Shown here: positions 1 to 11,058 of the stretch, one piece after another | How the letters are laid out: every line of letters begins with the position of its first letter | Position numbering within the stretch: position 1 is the first letter of the stretch | Assembly (NCBI GenBank): GCA_902826775.1 | Contig: CADEHE010000007.1 | Span: 62,001-126,000, forward strand | Direction: 5' to 3' | From: an uncultured Pseudomonadota bacterium | GTDB taxonomy: Bacteria; Pseudomonadota; Gammaproteobacteria; Burkholderiales; JALYOK01 | DNA length: 64,000 nt | Notes under the pieces: model-generated | Seen by the model: only the letters and a program-made list of their open reading frames with translations | What the model was told of the DNA's origin: nothing | Databases searched by the model: none | Position numbers and translations under genes: made by a program

Positions 1-1459
1 GCGGGCGCAGCGGCGTGTTGAGCCAGATGTCCGCCCCGCCCACAAGCGACCGGGCGTTATCCATGTCGTAGTCGGGAAGATAGACGACCGGCACGACCCC
101 TTCGAGCGCGCGCGCGTAGGCGTGCAACTGCTCGATCAGCCGCTTACCGCCGTCGTCGCGCGGATGGGCCTTGCCGGCGAGCACGACTTGGAACGAGCGC
201 TGCTGGGCGATGGCTTTCAGGCGCTCCATGTCGGCGAACAACAGATCGGGACGCTTGTACGCTGTCATGCGCCGCGCGAAACCGAGGATCGGTACCTTAG
301 GGTGCAAATTGACGGACGTGAGCGCGCGTACCCGGTCTATGAGTGCCTGCTTGGCCTGCAGGTGCGCCTCCCAGATGGCAGCGTCGGGGATGCAGCATTC
401 GGCACGTGTAAGTAGCTCTGGCTCGTGGCACCAGCTCGGGACATAACGATCGTAGAGCCGACGGAAGGCGTCGCTCGTCCAAGTAAACGGATGCACGCCG
501 TTCGTCACGGCGTGCACCTGGTAGCCAGGAAACATCGTTTTCGATGTTTCGGCGTGGCGTTTAGCCACGCCGTTTACATACTCGCTCAAGTTAAGCGCGA
601 GCCGCGTCATGTTGAGACTGTCCTCGCCCGCCAAATGCTTGAACGTCGCCAGGTCAACGAAACTCTCGTCGGTCGTCAGGCGACTGCGCTTTACGTCGGC
701 TGCCACTGCCAGGCGTTTCGTCATCTCGACGTCGACGACGTTGCCGAGCACGCGCTGTACCAGCGCGTAGGAGAAACGGTCGTGACCGGCTTCGACTGGC
801 GTGTGGGTAGTGAAGTTGCACAGCTCGCGCACCCGCGGGATGTCATAGGGCAACTCACCAGGGCGTAGGTCCTCGGCGGGATAGCGGTAGCGCCGCAGCA
901 GTTCGAGGCCGAGCAGCGCGGAATGCCCCTCATTCATGTGGTATTGGCGAATTCTGAAACCAAGCGCCTGCAACAGGCGCACTCCGCCGATACCGAGCAC
1001 GACCTCCTGCTTGAAGCGGTAGGTTTCGTCGCCGCCATAGAGGTAGTGGGTGAGCTCGCGGTCGTCGTGCCGGTTCTCGTCCAAGTCGGTGTCGAGCAGC
1101 AGCACGGGCTGACGGCCGCCCAGCTGACCTTCGTGCACGTACAACCATGCGCTCATCCACACCGCCCGGCCCTCGATCGGCACGGCGATCTTGGCATCGA
1201 GCGGCTGCGCGAAGCGGGCCGGATCCCAGGGCGACGGGTGTTCGACTTGTCGGCCCTGGATGTCAATCTCCTGGCGGAAGTAACCGGCTCGGCTCACCAG
1301 GCTCACCGCCACCAGCGGCAACGACACGTCTGCGGCCGCACGCAATGTGTCGCCGGCCAGAACACCAAGACCCCCGGAGTATGTCGGTATTTCGTTGCGC
1401 AGTGCAATCTCCATCGAGAAGTAGGCGACGCGCGGTTCGTGAATGAATTCGTCGAGCAT
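1..1459 (-). CDS. glgP: alpha-glucan (glycogen/maltodextrin) phosphorylase, 3'-truncated by window edge
   Basis: GT35 phosphorylase that releases glucose-1-phosphate from glycogen or maltodextrin with a PLP cofactor. The minus frame is open from the ATG at 1459 to position 1 (about 486 codons) with no stop. The N-terminus reads MLDEFIHEPRVAYFSMEIAL and is followed by EIPTYSGGLGVLAGDTLRAA, the hallmark start of the short alpha-glucan phosphorylase group. Further on are HTPVEAGHDRF, TNGVHPFTW, GFARRMTAYKRPDLLF and, at the edge, GGADIWLNTPLRP. The C-terminal PLP-lysine region lies outside the window. It sits 10 nt downstream of tal on the same strand, so it is probably the last gene shown of the xfp-tal-glgP operon. 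The family is clear; the natural substrate (glycogen or maltodextrin) is not decided. Confidence 0.9.
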   Translation of the reverse strand, partial: MLDEFIHEPRVAYFSMEIALRNEIPTYSGGLGVLAGDTLRAAADVSLPLVAVSLVSRAGYFRQEIDIQGRQVEHPSPWDPARFAQPLDAKIAVPIEGRAVWMSAWLYVHEGQLGGRQPVLLLDTDLDENRHDDRELTHYLYGGDETYRFKQEVVLGIGGVRLLQALGFRIRQYHMNEGHSALLGLELLRRYRYPAEDLRPGELPYDIPRVRELCNFTTHTPVEAGHDRFSYALVQRVLGNVVDVEMTKRLAVAADVKRSRLTTDESFVDLATFKHLAGEDSLNMTRLALNLSEYVNGVAKRHAETSKTMFPGYQVHAVTNGVHPFTWTSDAFRRLYDRYVPSWCHEPELLTRAECCIPDAAIWEAHLQAKQALIDRVRALTSVNLHPKVPILGFARRMTAYKRPDLLFADMERLKAIAQQRSFQVVLAGKAHPRDDGGKRLIEQLHAYARALEGVVPVVYLPDYDMDNARSLVGGADIWLNTPLRP

Positions 1460-1469
1460 GGAAGTGTCC

Positions 1470-2579
1470 TCAGGCAGCGAGCTCCTGCCCGCGCCGCGTA
1501 AGGGTCGCGAGCAACCGCTCGTACGGTTCAATGAATTTCTGCACGCCCTGACGCTCAAGCTCCTCGCCCACTACCTCTAGATCAATGCCCAACGCGGCCA
1601 GCTGCTCGGGCAATGCGTGCGCCGCCTCCAGTTCTTCTTCCAGCCGCACGGCGGGGTTGCCGTGTTCGCGATAGGCAGCTACTGTGTCGGGCGGTAGCGT
1701 GTTCACAGTATCGGGGCCGATCAGTGCTTCGACATATTTCACGTCGCTATAGGCCGGATCCTTGGCGGAGGTCGACGCCCATAGCAAACGTTGTGGCCAC
1801 GCGCCGTGCGCTGTCAAGCGCTGCCAGGACGTGCTCCGCGTGAGCGCCCGGTACTGCTGATAGGCAAGGCGCGCGCAGGCAATCGCCGCCTGGCCGCGCA
1901 GAGTGAGCGCGCTCATCCGATCGAGCTTGGTGTCGACCAGCGTGTCGATGCGGCTCAGGAAAACGCTCGCTACTGACGCGACACCGTTGAGCGCGTCGCC
2001 GGCCGTCTGCCGATCTGCGAGACCCGCGAGATAGGCCCGCGCCACTTCGAGGTAGCGCGCCACGCTGAAAAGCAACGTCACGTTGACGTTAATGCCCTCG
2101 GTGATCAGCCGGCGGATCGCGGGTAAGCCCGCGCGCGTCGCCGGCACTTTGATCATGAGATTCGGTCGTGCCACACGCGCCCATAACCGCCGCGCCTCGG
2201 CGAGCGTCGCCCCAGTGTCGTGCGCGAGCAACGGCGAGACCTCGAGACTCACGTAACCGTCATGCCGGCCGCTCGCCTCGTACAAATCCCGCAGCAGGTC
2301 AGCAGCGCGAACTACGTCTTCGACTACCAGCGCCTCGTAGATCTCCGGCGCACTGACCCCGCGCCGCGCCAGGGCCTTGATCTCCGGGTCATAGTCGGTA
2401 TGCCCACCAATCGCTTTCTCGAAGATCGCCGGGTTGGAGGTGACCCCACTGATGCCGTCTTCGCGGATCAGACGCTCGAGCTCGCCACCTACGAGCAGCG
2501 CGCGCTCAATGTAGTCGAGCCAGATACTCTGGCCGAGCGACGCAAGGCGGCGCAGCGGGTTACCGGGCAGCGCACTCAT
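1470..2579 (-). CDS. tal: transaldolase
   Basis: Transfers a dihydroxyacetone unit between sugar phosphates (F6P + E4P to S7P + G3P) in the cytosol. At 369 aa it fits the long transaldolase type. [10 protein letters not shown] lies near the N-terminus, and the Schiff-base lysine is expected in [10 protein letters not shown]. An upstream in-frame start exists at 2612, but the ATG at 2579 is preceded by AAGGAGG at ideal spacing and overlaps the xfp stop as ATGA, so MSALPGN is taken as the start. Translational coupling to xfp is likely. Beside a phosphoketolase it can recycle the erythrose-4-phosphate formed from fructose-6-phosphate. Confidence 0.93.
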   Translation of the reverse strand: MSALPGNPLRRLASLGQSIWLDYIERALLVGGELERLIREDGISGVTSNPAIFEKAIGGHTDYDPEIKALARRGVSAPEIYEALVVEDVVRAADLLRDLYEASGRHDGYVSLEVSPLLAHDTGATLAEARRLWARVARPNLMIKVPATRAGLPAIRRLITEGINVNVTLLFSVARYLEVARAYLAGLADRQTAGDALNGVASVASVFLSRIDTLVDTKLDRMSALTLRGQAAIACARLAYQQYRALTRSTSWQRLTAHGAWPQRLLWASTSAKDPAYSDVKYVEALIGPDTVNTLPPDTVAAYREHGNPAVRLEEELEAAHALPEQLAALGIDLEVVGEELERQGVQKFIEPYERLLATLTRRGQELAA

Positions 2580-4984
2580 GCCGGCCTCCTTGAAGCGACG
2601 GGCCACTTCCATGCGAGTATCTCAGGCATGTCTTGACCGTGACGCTCGATGTAGTGACGGTGCTCGATGAGTTTGTCGCGCATCTGCTGCCTTAAGTAGG
2701 CCGCCTTGTAGCCGAGCTCGGGCACGCGGTCGATGACGTCGATCACGAGATGGAAGCGGTCAAGGTCGTTGCGCACGGCCATGTCGAAAGGCGTCGTGGT
2801 TGTGCCTTCTTCTTTGTAGCCGCGTACGTGCAGGTTCTGGTGATTGGTGCGGCGGTAGGTGAGCCGGTGAATGAGCCACGGATAGCCGTGATAAGCAAAG
2901 AGGATCGGTTTGTCGGTAGTGAACAAACCGTCGAACTCTCGGTCGGCAAGCCCGTGCGGGTGCTCCTCCTTAGGCTGGAGCGTCATCAAATCCACGACGT
3001 TCACCACCCGCACCTTGAGATCAGGAAGATGCTTGCGCAGCAGATCAACCGCCGCCAGTGTTTCAAGCGTCGGCACATCGCCCGCGCAGGCCAGCACGAC
3101 GTCCGGTTCGCCGTCCGTGTCGCTGCTCGCCCATTCAAAGATGCCGATCCCCGCCGCGCAATGATTGATGGCAGCATCCATGTCGAGCCACTGCGGTTGG
3201 TCGTTCTTGCCCGCGACGATAACGTTCACGAGATGACGGGAGCGCAGGCAGCAATCGGTCACACAGAGCAGCGTGTTCGCGTCCGGGGGAAGATATACGC
3301 GGATGACATCGGCTTTCTTGTTCACCACGTGATCGATGAAGCCCGGGTCCTGGTGCGAAAATCCGTTGTGGTCTTGGCGCCAGACGTGCGAGGTCAGCAG
3401 ATAGTTCAGTGAAGCGATCGGCCGGCGCCAGGCGATCTCGCGACTCACCTTCAGCCACTTGGCGTGCTGGTTGAACATCGAGTCCACAATGTGGATAAAG
3501 GCCTCATAGCACGAGAACAGGCCGTGCCGGCCGGTGAGCAAATATCCCTCGAGCCAGCCCTGACAAGTGTGTTCGGAGAGAATTTCCATGACGCGCCCGT
3601 CGGGCGCGAGATGATCGTCGCCGGGCAGGCGCTGCGCCACCCAGGCGCGCTCGGCCACCTCAAACAACGCACCCAGACGGTTGGAGGCGGTCTCGTCTGG
3701 GCCCACCACACGAAAGTTGCGCGCCTCGCCGTTGAGTTTCATCACATCGCGCAGCAACCGCCCCATGATGCGCGTCGGTTCGGCCAGCGCTTGTCCCGGT
3801 TGCGGCACATCTATGGCGTAGTCGCGAAAATCGGGCAACTGCAGATCTTTGAGCAGCAGGCCAGCGTTAGCATGCGGGTTGGCGCCCATGCGCCGCGTTC
3901 CGGTGGGTGCGAGCGCCGCGAGCTCGGGACGCAGCGTACCGCGCTCGTCGAACAGCTCCTCGGGCCGGTAACTGCGCAACCACTGTTCGAGGAGTCTCAA
4001 GTGCGCGGGCTTCTCCGTGAGTTCACCGAACGGCACCTGGTGCGAGCGCCAGCTGCCCTCGGTCTGTTGGCCATCGACTTGCTTCGGACCAGTCCAGCCC
4101 TTGGGGGTCTTGAGAATAATCATCGGCCAGCGTGGGCGTTCGATGGTGCCGCCTGCGCGAGCGTGTTGCTGGATCGCCCCGATCTCGCCGATCACGGTAT
4201 CGAGCGCGGCCGCCATTTGCTGGTGCATCACTTCCGGCTCGTCGCCCTCGACAAAGTACGGCTGGTAACCGTAGCCCACGAACAGGCTTTCTAGTTCTGC
4301 ACGCGGGATGCGCGCAAGCACAGTGGGATTGGCGATCTTGTAGCCGTTTAGGTGCAGAATCGGCAGCACTGCGCCATCGGTGGCGGGATTCAGGAACTTG
4401 TTCGAGTGCCAAGCGGCGACCAGGGGCCCGGTCTCGGCCTCGCCATCACCCACGACACAGGCAACGAGAAGATCGGGGTTGTCGAAGGCGGCGCCAAAGG
4501 CGTGCGACAGCGAATAACCAAGCTCGCCGCCTTCGTGAATCGACCCCGGGGTTTCGGCGGTAACATGGCTGCCAACGCCGCCCGGGAAAGAGAACTGCCG
4601 AAACAGCCGCTGCATCCCTTGCGCATCCTGCGAGACGTTCGGATAGTGCTGGCTGTAGCTGCCCTCGAGATAAGTATTGGCGATAAGTGCCGGGCCACCA
4701 TGACCAGGGCCAGCCACGTAGAGAACGTTCAGGTCGTACTTGTTGATCGCACGATTTAGGTGCACATAGATGAAATTCAACCCCGGTGTGGTGCCCCAGT
4801 GACCAAGCAGCCTGGGTTTAACGTGCGCCAGCGTGAGAGGCTCCTTTAGCAGCGCGTTGTCGAGCAGATAGATCTGCCCAACCGAGAGGTAGTTCGCGGC
4901 GCGCCACCAGGCATCGATGCGTTGTAGCTGTTCAACGGAGAGCGGAGCTCTTTCAACCATGGATTGAACGGCAATCTCATTCAT
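2576..4984 (-). CDS. xfp: xylulose-5-phosphate/fructose-6-phosphate phosphoketolase
   Basis: TPP-dependent cytosolic enzyme splitting X5P or F6P with phosphate into acetyl-phosphate plus G3P or E4P. The 802 aa match family length. Typical blocks are [20 protein letters not shown] near residue 90, the TPP/Mg signature [19 protein letters not shown], and the C-terminal [17 protein letters not shown] with the terminal [11 protein letters not shown]. The ATG has an AAAAGGA ribosome site. Its start overlaps the stop of the acetate kinase fragment (ATGA), and its own stop overlaps tal, so it sits in a tightly coupled operon. Acetyl-phosphate would be used by acetate kinase, whose adjacent gene is broken here; an intact copy lies at 59.6 kb. 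Confidence 0.95.
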   Translation of the reverse strand: MNEIAVQSMVERAPLSVEQLQRIDAWWRAANYLSVGQIYLLDNALLKEPLTLAHVKPRLLGHWGTTPGLNFIYVHLNRAINKYDLNVLYVAGPGHGGPALIANTYLEGSYSQHYPNVSQDAQGMQRLFRQFSFPGGVGSHVTAETPGSIHEGGELGYSLSHAFGAAFDNPDLLVACVVGDGEAETGPLVAAWHSNKFLNPATDGAVLPILHLNGYKIANPTVLARIPRAELESLFVGYGYQPYFVEGDEPEVMHQQMAAALDTVIGEIGAIQQHARAGGTIERPRWPMIILKTPKGWTGPKQVDGQQTEGSWRSHQVPFGELTEKPAHLRLLEQWLRSYRPEELFDERGTLRPELAALAPTGTRRMGANPHANAGLLLKDLQLPDFRDYAIDVPQPGQALAEPTRIMGRLLRDVMKLNGEARNFRVVGPDETASNRLGALFEVAERAWVAQRLPGDDHLAPDGRVMEILSEHTCQGWLEGYLLTGRHGLFSCYEAFIHIVDSMFNQHAKWLKVSREIAWRRPIASLNYLLTSHVWRQDHNGFSHQDPGFIDHVVNKKADVIRVYLPPDANTLLCVTDCCLRSRHLVNVIVAGKNDQPQWLDMDAAINHCAAGIGIFEWASSDTDGEPDVVLACAGDVPTLETLAAVDLLRKHLPDLKVRVVNVVDLMTLQPKEEHPHGLADREFDGLFTTDKPILFAYHGYPWLIHRLTYRRTNHQNLHVRGYKEEGTTTTPFDMAVRNDLDRFHLVIDVIDRVPELGYKAAYLRQQMRDKLIEHRHYIERHGQDMPEILAWKWPVASRRPA

Positions 4985-5510
4985 GATCTGTCCTTTTGCA
5001 CACTGACTGTTTTGCTGCTCACTATCATTGCCAAGGCAGCTTGCGCCAGAACGGCGGCCTCATCCACGGGAATAACCCACACCTCGACTTCACTGCTAGG
5101 GTTGCTGACACGCATTTCGCTTCCGATGGTCGCGCGGTTGGCAACCGAATCCAGCGCGATGCCCAGCCTTTCCAATCCAGTCAAAATCTTTGCGTGCACC
5201 AGCCACGCGTGCTCACCCACACCGCCGCGGAACAGGATGGCCTCGGCACCGCCCAGCGTGGCAAGATAGGCGCCGATGCACTTGCCCGCGCGGTAGCAGT
5301 AGACATCGATCGCCAGTCGCGCGTTTGCGTCGTCCGCATCGAGTAGTGTGCGCATGTCGCCGCTGGTGCCCGACAAGCCGAGCAGGCCGGCTTCCTCGTT
5401 GAGCAGCTGATCGAGTGAGAGGCCTTCGGCGCGAGTGAGAAAGGTGAGCGCGCCGGGGTCGAGATCGCCTGGGCGGGTTGCCATCAACAGCCCTTCCAGC
5501 GGGGAAAATA
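4981..5510 (-). pseudogene. ackA: acetate kinase, C-terminal fragment
   Basis: The open frame 4981-5487 encodes the C-terminal ASKHA half of acetate kinase: MATRPGDLDPGALTFL, GLLGLSGTSGDMRTLL, and LFRGGVGEHAWLVHAKIL. The homology can be read upstream to LEGLLMATRPG (about 5500); beyond that the matching text (ALGIFP) shifts frame, and no N-terminal domain with the acetate/phosphate site is present before the TPM gene. The missing N-terminal part resembles the fragment at 12.85-13.31 kb. The stop overlaps the xfp start, so the fragment may still be translated as a leader for xfp. It cannot be an active kinase alone. Confidence 0.85.
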
Positions 5511-5736
5511 CCCAGAGCGCGGCTTAGGACTTGCGCGCGCCATGGCCTCCGGTTTCGGGGGTAAGGATGAGCCGTGGGCCCTTGAGCCACTTGTCCGACG
5601 CTGCTTAGTCGCTATGCTCATGCCCTGCGCTTCGCCGCGTATTGCTCTGGGTTGCGCAATCTGGGCGCACGCTAGATACGTGAGGCTGGTCATCATAGTT
5701 GCCCTCAATAATCATGTCGCGACAGCGCGATGCGAG

Positions 5737-6234
5737 CTACAGCACCACCGGTGTGTCCGGCAATTCGTTTTGGCTTACGCCGTGAGCCGGGAAATGCTGA
5801 CGCAGGTGCTGCGTCACCATCTGAATACCGCTTAGCACACCCTCTTCGTAGTTGGCTTGTCTAAAGGCCGCTTCCATCTTGCGGCAGATTCTCTCCCACA
5901 CCCGTGAGCCTACTTTCGCATGAACCCCGCGATCGGCGACGATCTCCACCGCCCGGTCCGCCACCAATAGATAAATCAGCACACCATTGTTGTGTTCGGT
6001 GTCCCACACCCTCAGCTGCGAAAACACTTCGATGGCACGCTCTCTCGCGACTTGCCCTCTTAGCAGCGGCGCGCTGTCGAGCGCACTCTCCACGGCGACG
6101 ACAATTTCTCCGACATGAGCGGTTTCACTTGCCTTGATCGCTCTCTCAATAGCGCTTAACGTCGCGTGAGGGAAGGCTCGCTTCAGTTGCCAGTGAGTCA
6201 TCACAAAATGCCTCAGAATGCGTTTGATGTTCAT
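5737..6234 (-). CDS. TPM-domain protein (small paralogue)
   Basis: A 165-aa protein of the TPM (DUF477, YgcG) family, whose function is poorly known; some members have phosphatase activity or act in envelope maintenance. The motifs EIVVAVESALD and EHNNGVLIYLLVADRAVEIV match the TPM beta-sheet core. There is no obvious signal peptide or C-terminal membrane anchor, in contrast to the upstream paralogue. The frame is open to 6444, but that part overlaps the Gly-rich end of the previous gene, so the ATG at 6234 (MNIKRILRHF), 2 nt after its stop, is the likely start by translational reinitiation. It is the third gene of a lemA-TPM-TPM set. Confidence 0.8.
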   Translation of the reverse strand: MNIKRILRHFVMTHWQLKRAFPHATLSAIERAIKASETAHVGEIVVAVESALDSAPLLRGQVARERAIEVFSQLRVWDTEHNNGVLIYLLVADRAVEIVADRGVHAKVGSRVWERICRKMEAAFRQANYEEGVLSGIQMVTQHLRQHFPAHGVSQNELPDTPVVL

Positions 6235-6236
6235 GG

Positions 6237-7103
6237 CTACCACCGACCCGAGGAGCCGCCCCCACCGAAACCGCCTCCACCGCCGCCGAAACGCCCACCC
6301 CCAAAGCCGCCGCCGCGAAATCCACCATGGCGCCCGCCAATATGGAAGCCACCGTGTGCTCCCATGCCACCACCCAGCAACGTAAACAGGAAGGCGATGC
6401 CGCCGGCGAGCACCGCAACGATCGCTGCCCCCGCAAAAAGCCAAGCAAGCAAGCCGACCACTCCACCAGTGGCCATGGCGCCTGGAAAGCGGCCGAGCGC
6501 CGCGCGCAGCACACTGCCGACAACCAGCGCCAGTAGAACAATAACGGGTAGGAACTGCTGGATATCCTGCTGGCTATCCGAACCGGCGCGACTGCGCTGG
6601 GGCTGCGGTAGCGGCTCACCGTCGATCACGCGGATCATCCGCTCGATGCCCGCGCTGAGCCCGCCATAGAAATCTCCCTGCTTGAACTGGGGCGCGATGA
6701 CTTCGCTAATGATGCGTTTGCTGGTGGCGTCGTTAAGGGCGCCCTCCAGCCCATACCCGACTTCGATGCGCAGCGCGCGGTCATTCTTTGCAATAACGAG
6801 CAGCGCCCCGTCGTCAACTTTCTTGCGGCCCACTTTCCATTGCTCGGCAACCCTCAGCGCATACTGCTCGATTGTTTCAGGCTCGGTAGTGGACACTATC
6901 AACACGGCGATCTGGCTACCCTTGCGCGCTTCAAAGGCTTGCAGCGTTTGTTCGAGTGCGGCCTTCTGCTCACCGGTGAGCGTGGCCGTCTGATCGGTCA
7001 CCCGCGCCGTGAGCGCCGGGACGGCAACTTCCGCGCCGCCAACGAATGACCAACAAAGACCCCATAGGAGAGCCATGACTCTCGCCGTGTTGCGCGCGCT
7101 CAC
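6237..7103 (-). CDS. membrane TPM-domain protein with Gly-rich tail (YgcG-like)
   Basis: A 288-aa secreted/membrane TPM protein. It has an N-terminal hydrophobic signal ending around residue 23, a TPM domain (LTARVTDQTATLTGEQKAAL, GSQIAVLIVSTTEPETIEQY, ALRIEVGYGLEGALNDA), two hydrophobic spans around residues 185-240, and a very glycine-rich C-terminus ending GGGGSSGRW. This layout is standard for the YgcG group next to lemA. The start is GTG, overlapping the lemA stop (GTGA). The family is inferred to work at the inner membrane with LemA; no enzymatic activity is established from sequence. Confidence 0.88.
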   Translation of the reverse strand: MSARNTARVMALLWGLCWSFVGGAEVAVPALTARVTDQTATLTGEQKAALEQTLQAFEARKGSQIAVLIVSTTEPETIEQYALRVAEQWKVGRKKVDDGALLVIAKNDRALRIEVGYGLEGALNDATSKRIISEVIAPQFKQGDFYGGLSAGIERMIRVIDGEPLPQPQRSRAGSDSQQDIQQFLPVIVLLALVVGSVLRAALGRFPGAMATGGVVGLLAWLFAGAAIVAVLAGGIAFLFTLLGGGMGAHGGFHIGGRHGGFRGGGFGGGRFGGGGGGFGGGGSSGRW

Positions 7104-7732
7104 TGATTCGTTCCCGGCGTCGTGCTTGGTGGCTTAGCCGGCGCTGCGCCGAACTCTACTTTTGGTGCAGCAGAGATTTCTCTCTCGTTTTCCACCGTGA
7201 AGTTGGGCTTCGCACGGTAACCGAACGCCATCGCCGTGAGGTTGGAGGGAAAGGAGCGCACCGTGACGTTGTAGTCCTGCACCGTCTTGATGTAGCGGTT
7301 GCGGGCAACAGCGATGCGGTTTTCGGTGCCTTCCAGCTGCGCCTGCAAATCCCGAAAGTTGGCGTCGGACTTTAGCTGTGGGTAGTTTTCCGACACCACC
7401 AACAGCCGGGAAAGAGCGCCGGAGAGCTCTGCCTGGGCGGCCTGAAACTTGGCAAATGCTTCCGGGTCATTGATAAGTTGCGGCGTCGCCTGGATGGAAC
7501 CTGCTTTGGCGCGGGCTTCGGTCACTCGTGTCAGCACTTCCTTCTCCTGCGCGGCGTAGCCTTTTACCGTATTGACCAGGTTGGGCACGAGATCGGCGCG
7601 GCGCTGGTACTGGTTCAATACCTCCGACCAACCCGCCTTGACTTGCTCGTCCTGCGTTTGAAAGGTGTTATAGCCGCAGCCACTGACGCTTAACGCAAGT
7701 AACGCTGCTAGGATCGTCCATAATTTGCGCAT
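7100..7732 (-). CDS. lemA: LemA family lipoprotein
   Basis: A 210-aa protein with a lipoprotein-type signal (LSVSGCG, Cys at residue 19) followed by the LemA core: YQRRADLVPNLVNTVKGYA, an alpha-helical bundle, and YNVTVRSFPSNLTAMAFGY before a Pro/Ala-rich tail. LemA proteins are membrane-anchored helical proteins of unclear molecular role that recur beside TPM proteins, as here. It lies 66 nt downstream of the metal ATPase stop, so they may be cotranscribed. A divergent second copy is found at 13.3-14.0 kb. Confidence 0.92.
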   Translation of the reverse strand: MRKLWTILAALLALSVSGCGYNTFQTQDEQVKAGWSEVLNQYQRRADLVPNLVNTVKGYAAQEKEVLTRVTEARAKAGSIQATPQLINDPEAFAKFQAAQAELSGALSRLLVVSENYPQLKSDANFRDLQAQLEGTENRIAVARNRYIKTVQDYNVTVRSFPSNLTAMAFGYRAKPNFTVENEREISAAPKVEFGAAPAKPPSTTPGTNQ

Positions 7733-7801
7733 TTGATGTACTCCAGAAGTTAGACGGGCAGCGCCCGTTCTTAATATCGATTGATCGGGCGGCTATGCTT
7801 T

Positions 7802-10204
7802 TCACGGGGCGGCCTGCTTAAGAGGAGTGCGAATGCCCGCGAGCTTTGTGCGTTTGAGCATCAAGGCGTTAATCGCCACCAGCGCCGAACTGCCAGACAT
7901 GGCAAGGGCGGCGACCTCGGGGCTGATAAGGAAGGGGTAGAACACACCGGCGGCTACCGGGAAGGCGATCACGTTGTAGGCCACTGCCCACCATAGGTTC
8001 TGGTGCATCTTGCGCAGGGTGGCGCGAGAGAGCACGATCGCGCCGACCACGTCGAAAGGATCACTCTTCATCAGCACGACGTCGGCGGACTCCATCGCCA
8101 CATCGGTCCCGGCACCGATCGCGAAGCCCACGTTCGCTTGCGTGAGTGCCGGGGCATCATTGATGCCGTCACCGACCATGCCGACCTTCTTGCCGCCCGC
8201 CTGCAACTCCTTCACTTTATCGGCCTTTTGTCCGGGCAGCACGTCCGCGAGCACGATATCGATGCCGAGTTCGCGCGCGATGCGCTCGGCCGTGCCACGG
8301 TTGTCGCCGGTCAACATCGCCACCTGCACGCCGCGCTGCTGTAACGCCTTCACCGCTTGCGCGGACGTCGAGCGCGCAGCATCGGCGATGGCGATCAGCC
8401 CAGCCAGTTTGCCGCCTCGCGCGACGTGTACTACCGTTCGGCCATTGCCTTGAAGCTCTGCGGCCCTGGTTTCAAGTCCGCCCAGTTCTACTTGCTGCGC
8501 GTCCATCAGTCGACGATTGCCGAGTAAAACGCTCTGGCCATCGACTTCGGCTCGCGCACCCTGGCCGTCGATATTCGTGAAAGCGGTCGCACTTTCCACG
8601 GCGAGGCCTTGCGCGCGCGCCAGGATCGCCTGCGCCAGCGGGTGCTCGGAGTGTTTCTCCACCGCCGCCGCGAGCGCGAGCACGGCGTCTGCGCTCATCT
8701 CCGGCGCCGCCACGACTTCGATAACCTTGGGCTGGCCTACGGTCAGCGTGCCAGTCTTATCGAAGATGACGACATTGAGCCGGGTTGCATCTTCGAGCGC
8801 TCCGGCATTCTTAAAGAGTATCCCGTTCATGGCGCCCAAGCCGGTGCCAACCATGACCGCCATGGGTGTGGCCAGCCCAAGCGCATCCGGGCACGCAATG
8901 ACGAACACCGTAATCGTCAGCGTCAGTGCGAACAGCATCGACTGACCGAGCCCCCACAACCAAACGGCGAAGGTCGCGAGTCCGATCAGCAGCGCGATTA
9001 GCACCAACCACTGCGCGGCGCGATCGGCGAGTAGTTGCGCCGGGGCCTTGGAGTTCTGCGCCTCTTGCACGAGCTTCACGATCTGCGCCAGGGCGGTGTC
9101 GGCACCGACCTTAGTTGCGCGGTAGCGGAAGCTGCCACTTTTGTTGATGCTCGCGCCGATCACCGCATCACCGGGCTTCTTACTCACTGGCATGGATTCG
9201 CCCGTGAGCATGGACTCGTCCACTTGCGACTCGCCCTCAAGCACCTCGCCATCCACCGGGATCTTGTTGCCCGGTCGAATCAGCACGGTGTCGCCTTGCG
9301 CTACCTCGGCGGTGGGCAGCTCCACTTCGCGCCCCTGACGCATCACCGTGGCCATGGGCGGCGCCAGATCCATAAGCGCGCGGATTGCGTCCGAGGCACC
9401 GGCCCGCGCGCGCATCTCGAGCCAGTGGCCAAGCAGGATGAATACCAGCAGCACCGCTACCGCCTCGTAGAACTGCCCCCCCTTGAACAAGAAAGTGGCG
9501 CCGACGCTGAAGATATAACCGGTGCCGACCGAAAGCACCACGAGTACCGCCATGTTGAGCACACCATTCTTGAGCGCGCGCCAGGCAGCAAGGATGAATG
9601 GCCAGCTCGGATAAATGACCGCCACGCTGCCGAGGACGAACAACCACACGTTGAGCTCCAGAGCAAACGGCGGGGCGGGCGGAGTAAATAACCCCCCCAT
9701 TGGCGAGTAGACGAAGATCGGCACGGTAAACAAGAGACAGATCCAGAAGCGGTTGCGCATGTCGCGCGCCATTTCGTCGGCGCTCATGCCTGCACCGTGA
9801 CCCATCTCGTGTGCCATGCTGTCGCCGTGGCCGGCGGGTTCGGCTTGCTGCGCGAGTTGCTTGTTCGCAACGTCTTTTGCCGGGGTAGCGGGCGCGGGAT
9901 GCGCAGGACGGCCATGACCCGCATGGGATGCGGCCGGGAGCGCTGCCGCTTGCGCGGGCGGATCCTCGGGCTCGCATACGTGCTTGGGCACGAGTTCGCC
10001 GCTACAGTGATAGCCGCATTGGTGCACCTTTGTCTTGATCGTCTTGAGGTCGATCACCGCTTCGTCGTAGACCACAGTCGCGCTACCCGAGACATAATTC
10101 ACCTCAACGCGTTCGACCCCACGCAAAGCGACCAACTGCTTTTCCACGCCGTGCGCGCTCAATGCTGAGAGCATGCCGCGCACTTCAATTACGCTCGTTT
10201 TCAT
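7802..10204 (-). CDS. P1B-type heavy-metal (copper) translocating ATPase, CPD motif
   Basis: An 800-aa inner-membrane metal exporter. Order: an HMA-like domain (residues 1-65) whose CxxC is replaced by SALS, though CGYHC follows at 63-67; a His/Ala/Pro-rich linker (about 80-145, [20 protein letters not shown]); membrane helices; TGES at 334; the transmembrane metal motif CPD (438-440) instead of CPC or CPH; the phosphorylation site DKTGT at 482; and [10 protein letters not shown] near the end. In-frame ATGs exist at 10246 and 10225. The ATG at 10204 has AAAGAGA upstream, and its first residues match the start of the ORF at 49.8 kb. Copper is the likeliest substrate given the HMA, CopZ and DUF2933 neighbours, but the CPD motif leaves specificity open. 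Confidence 0.9.
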   Translation of the reverse strand: MKTSVIEVRGMLSALSAHGVEKQLVALRGVERVEVNYVSGSATVVYDEAVIDLKTIKTKVHQCGYHCSGELVPKHVCEPEDPPAQAAALPAASHAGHGRPAHPAPATPAKDVANKQLAQQAEPAGHGDSMAHEMGHGAGMSADEMARDMRNRFWICLLFTVPIFVYSPMGGLFTPPAPPFALELNVWLFVLGSVAVIYPSWPFILAAWRALKNGVLNMAVLVVLSVGTGYIFSVGATFLFKGGQFYEAVAVLLVFILLGHWLEMRARAGASDAIRALMDLAPPMATVMRQGREVELPTAEVAQGDTVLIRPGNKIPVDGEVLEGESQVDESMLTGESMPVSKKPGDAVIGASINKSGSFRYRATKVGADTALAQIVKLVQEAQNSKAPAQLLADRAAQWLVLIALLIGLATFAVWLWGLGQSMLFALTLTITVFVIACPDALGLATPMAVMVGTGLGAMNGILFKNAGALEDATRLNVVIFDKTGTLTVGQPKVIEVVAAPEMSADAVLALAAAVEKHSEHPLAQAILARAQGLAVESATAFTNIDGQGARAEVDGQSVLLGNRRLMDAQQVELGGLETRAAELQGNGRTVVHVARGGKLAGLIAIADAARSTSAQAVKALQQRGVQVAMLTGDNRGTAERIARELGIDIVLADVLPGQKADKVKELQAGGKKVGMVGDGINDAPALTQANVGFAIGAGTDVAMESADVVLMKSDPFDVVGAIVLSRATLRKMHQNLWWAVAYNVIAFPVAAGVFYPFLISPEVAALAMSGSSALVAINALMLKRTKLAGIRTPLKQAAP

Positions 10205-10251
10205 CGCGTCTCTTTGGGTCTTCATCTTTAATGTGTCGTGCAGCATCCCAC

Positions 10252-11058
10252 TTACTTTGCGAGCTGGCCGTTTTCGAGATTTGAGACATCGTATGCAAAT
10301 ACGATCCGCGGGTCAGGACGAATCAGCCGCTCATCCTTGTCGGCGTAGTGAAGCCGGCTGAGCACGTCCTTGATAACATTGAGCCGCGCCAGACGCTTGT
10401 CGTCGGCGCGCACCAGCGTCCACGGTGCCGTCGGGTTGTACGTGCGCGCCAGCATCTCGTTGCGGGCCGCACTGTATGCCTTCCAGTACTTGAGTGCCTG
10501 GTCGTCGATCGGACTGATTTTCCACTGCTTGAGCGGGTCCGATTTACGCAGATCGAGGCGTTTCTTCTGCTCGGCCTTGCTAATGTCGAGATAGTACTTG
10601 AGGAGCTTCACGCCAGAGCGCACTAACATGCTCTCAAAGTCCACGACCGAGCCAATGAACTCTTCATGCTCAGCCTTGGTGCAAAAGCCCATTACCCGCT
10701 CAACGCCGGCGCGGTTATACCAACTGCGGTTAAAGAGCACGAGCTCCTGGGCCGCCGGCAGATAAGGCACATAACGCTGGAAGTACCACGACGTACGGTC
10801 CCTGTCGGAGGGTTTTCCGAGCGCGACGACGCGGGTTTCACGCGGACTCAAATGCTGGACAATGCGCTTGATCGTGCCGTCCTTCCCAGACGCATCCCGG
10901 CCCTCCAGGATGATCAGGATCTTGTCATTGCATCTGATGAAGTGCCGCTGCAACTTGACCAGTTCAACCTGGAGTTTGCGCAGAGTGTCCTTGTAGGCCT
11001 TTTTCGAGATCGACGGGGTGTGGCCGCTCGCTTGTTTTTCGTCGGATTTCTTGCTCAT
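10252..11058 (-). CDS. ppk2: polyphosphate kinase 2 family protein
   Basis: PPK2 enzymes phosphorylate nucleotides using polyphosphate (or the reverse) in the cytosol. The 268-aa protein has the P-loop [14 protein letters not shown], the [17 protein letters not shown] block and the lid motif [17 protein letters not shown], followed by [19 protein letters not shown] start at 11076 is possible, but the ATG at 11058 (MSKKSDEKQ) is preferred. It lies about 50 nt upstream of the metal ATPase on the same strand. Single-domain architecture suggests class I/III, but NDP versus NMP preference cannot be decided by eye. Confidence 0.92.
   Translation of the reverse strand: MSKKSDEKQASGHTPSISKKAYKDTLRKLQVELVKLQRHFIRCNDKILIILEGRDASGKDGTIKRIVQHLSPRETRVVALGKPSDRDRTSWYFQRYVPYLPAAQELVLFNRSWYNRAGVERVMGFCTKAEHEEFIGSVVDFESMLVRSGVKLLKYYLDISKAEQKKRLDLRKSDPLKQWKISPIDDQALKYWKAYSAARNEMLARTYNPTAPWTLVRADDKRLARLNVIKDVLSRLHYADKDERLIRPDPRIVFAYDVSNLENGQLAK

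Noticed and set aside
122..1501. Multiple plus-strand open frames up to 192 codons
   Set aside because: They oppose the partial glycogen phosphorylase, whose long conserved frame is clear on the minus strand.
6166..6669. Pro-rich 167-codon plus frame
   Set aside because: Complement of the glycine-rich tail of the TPM protein; low-complexity artefact.
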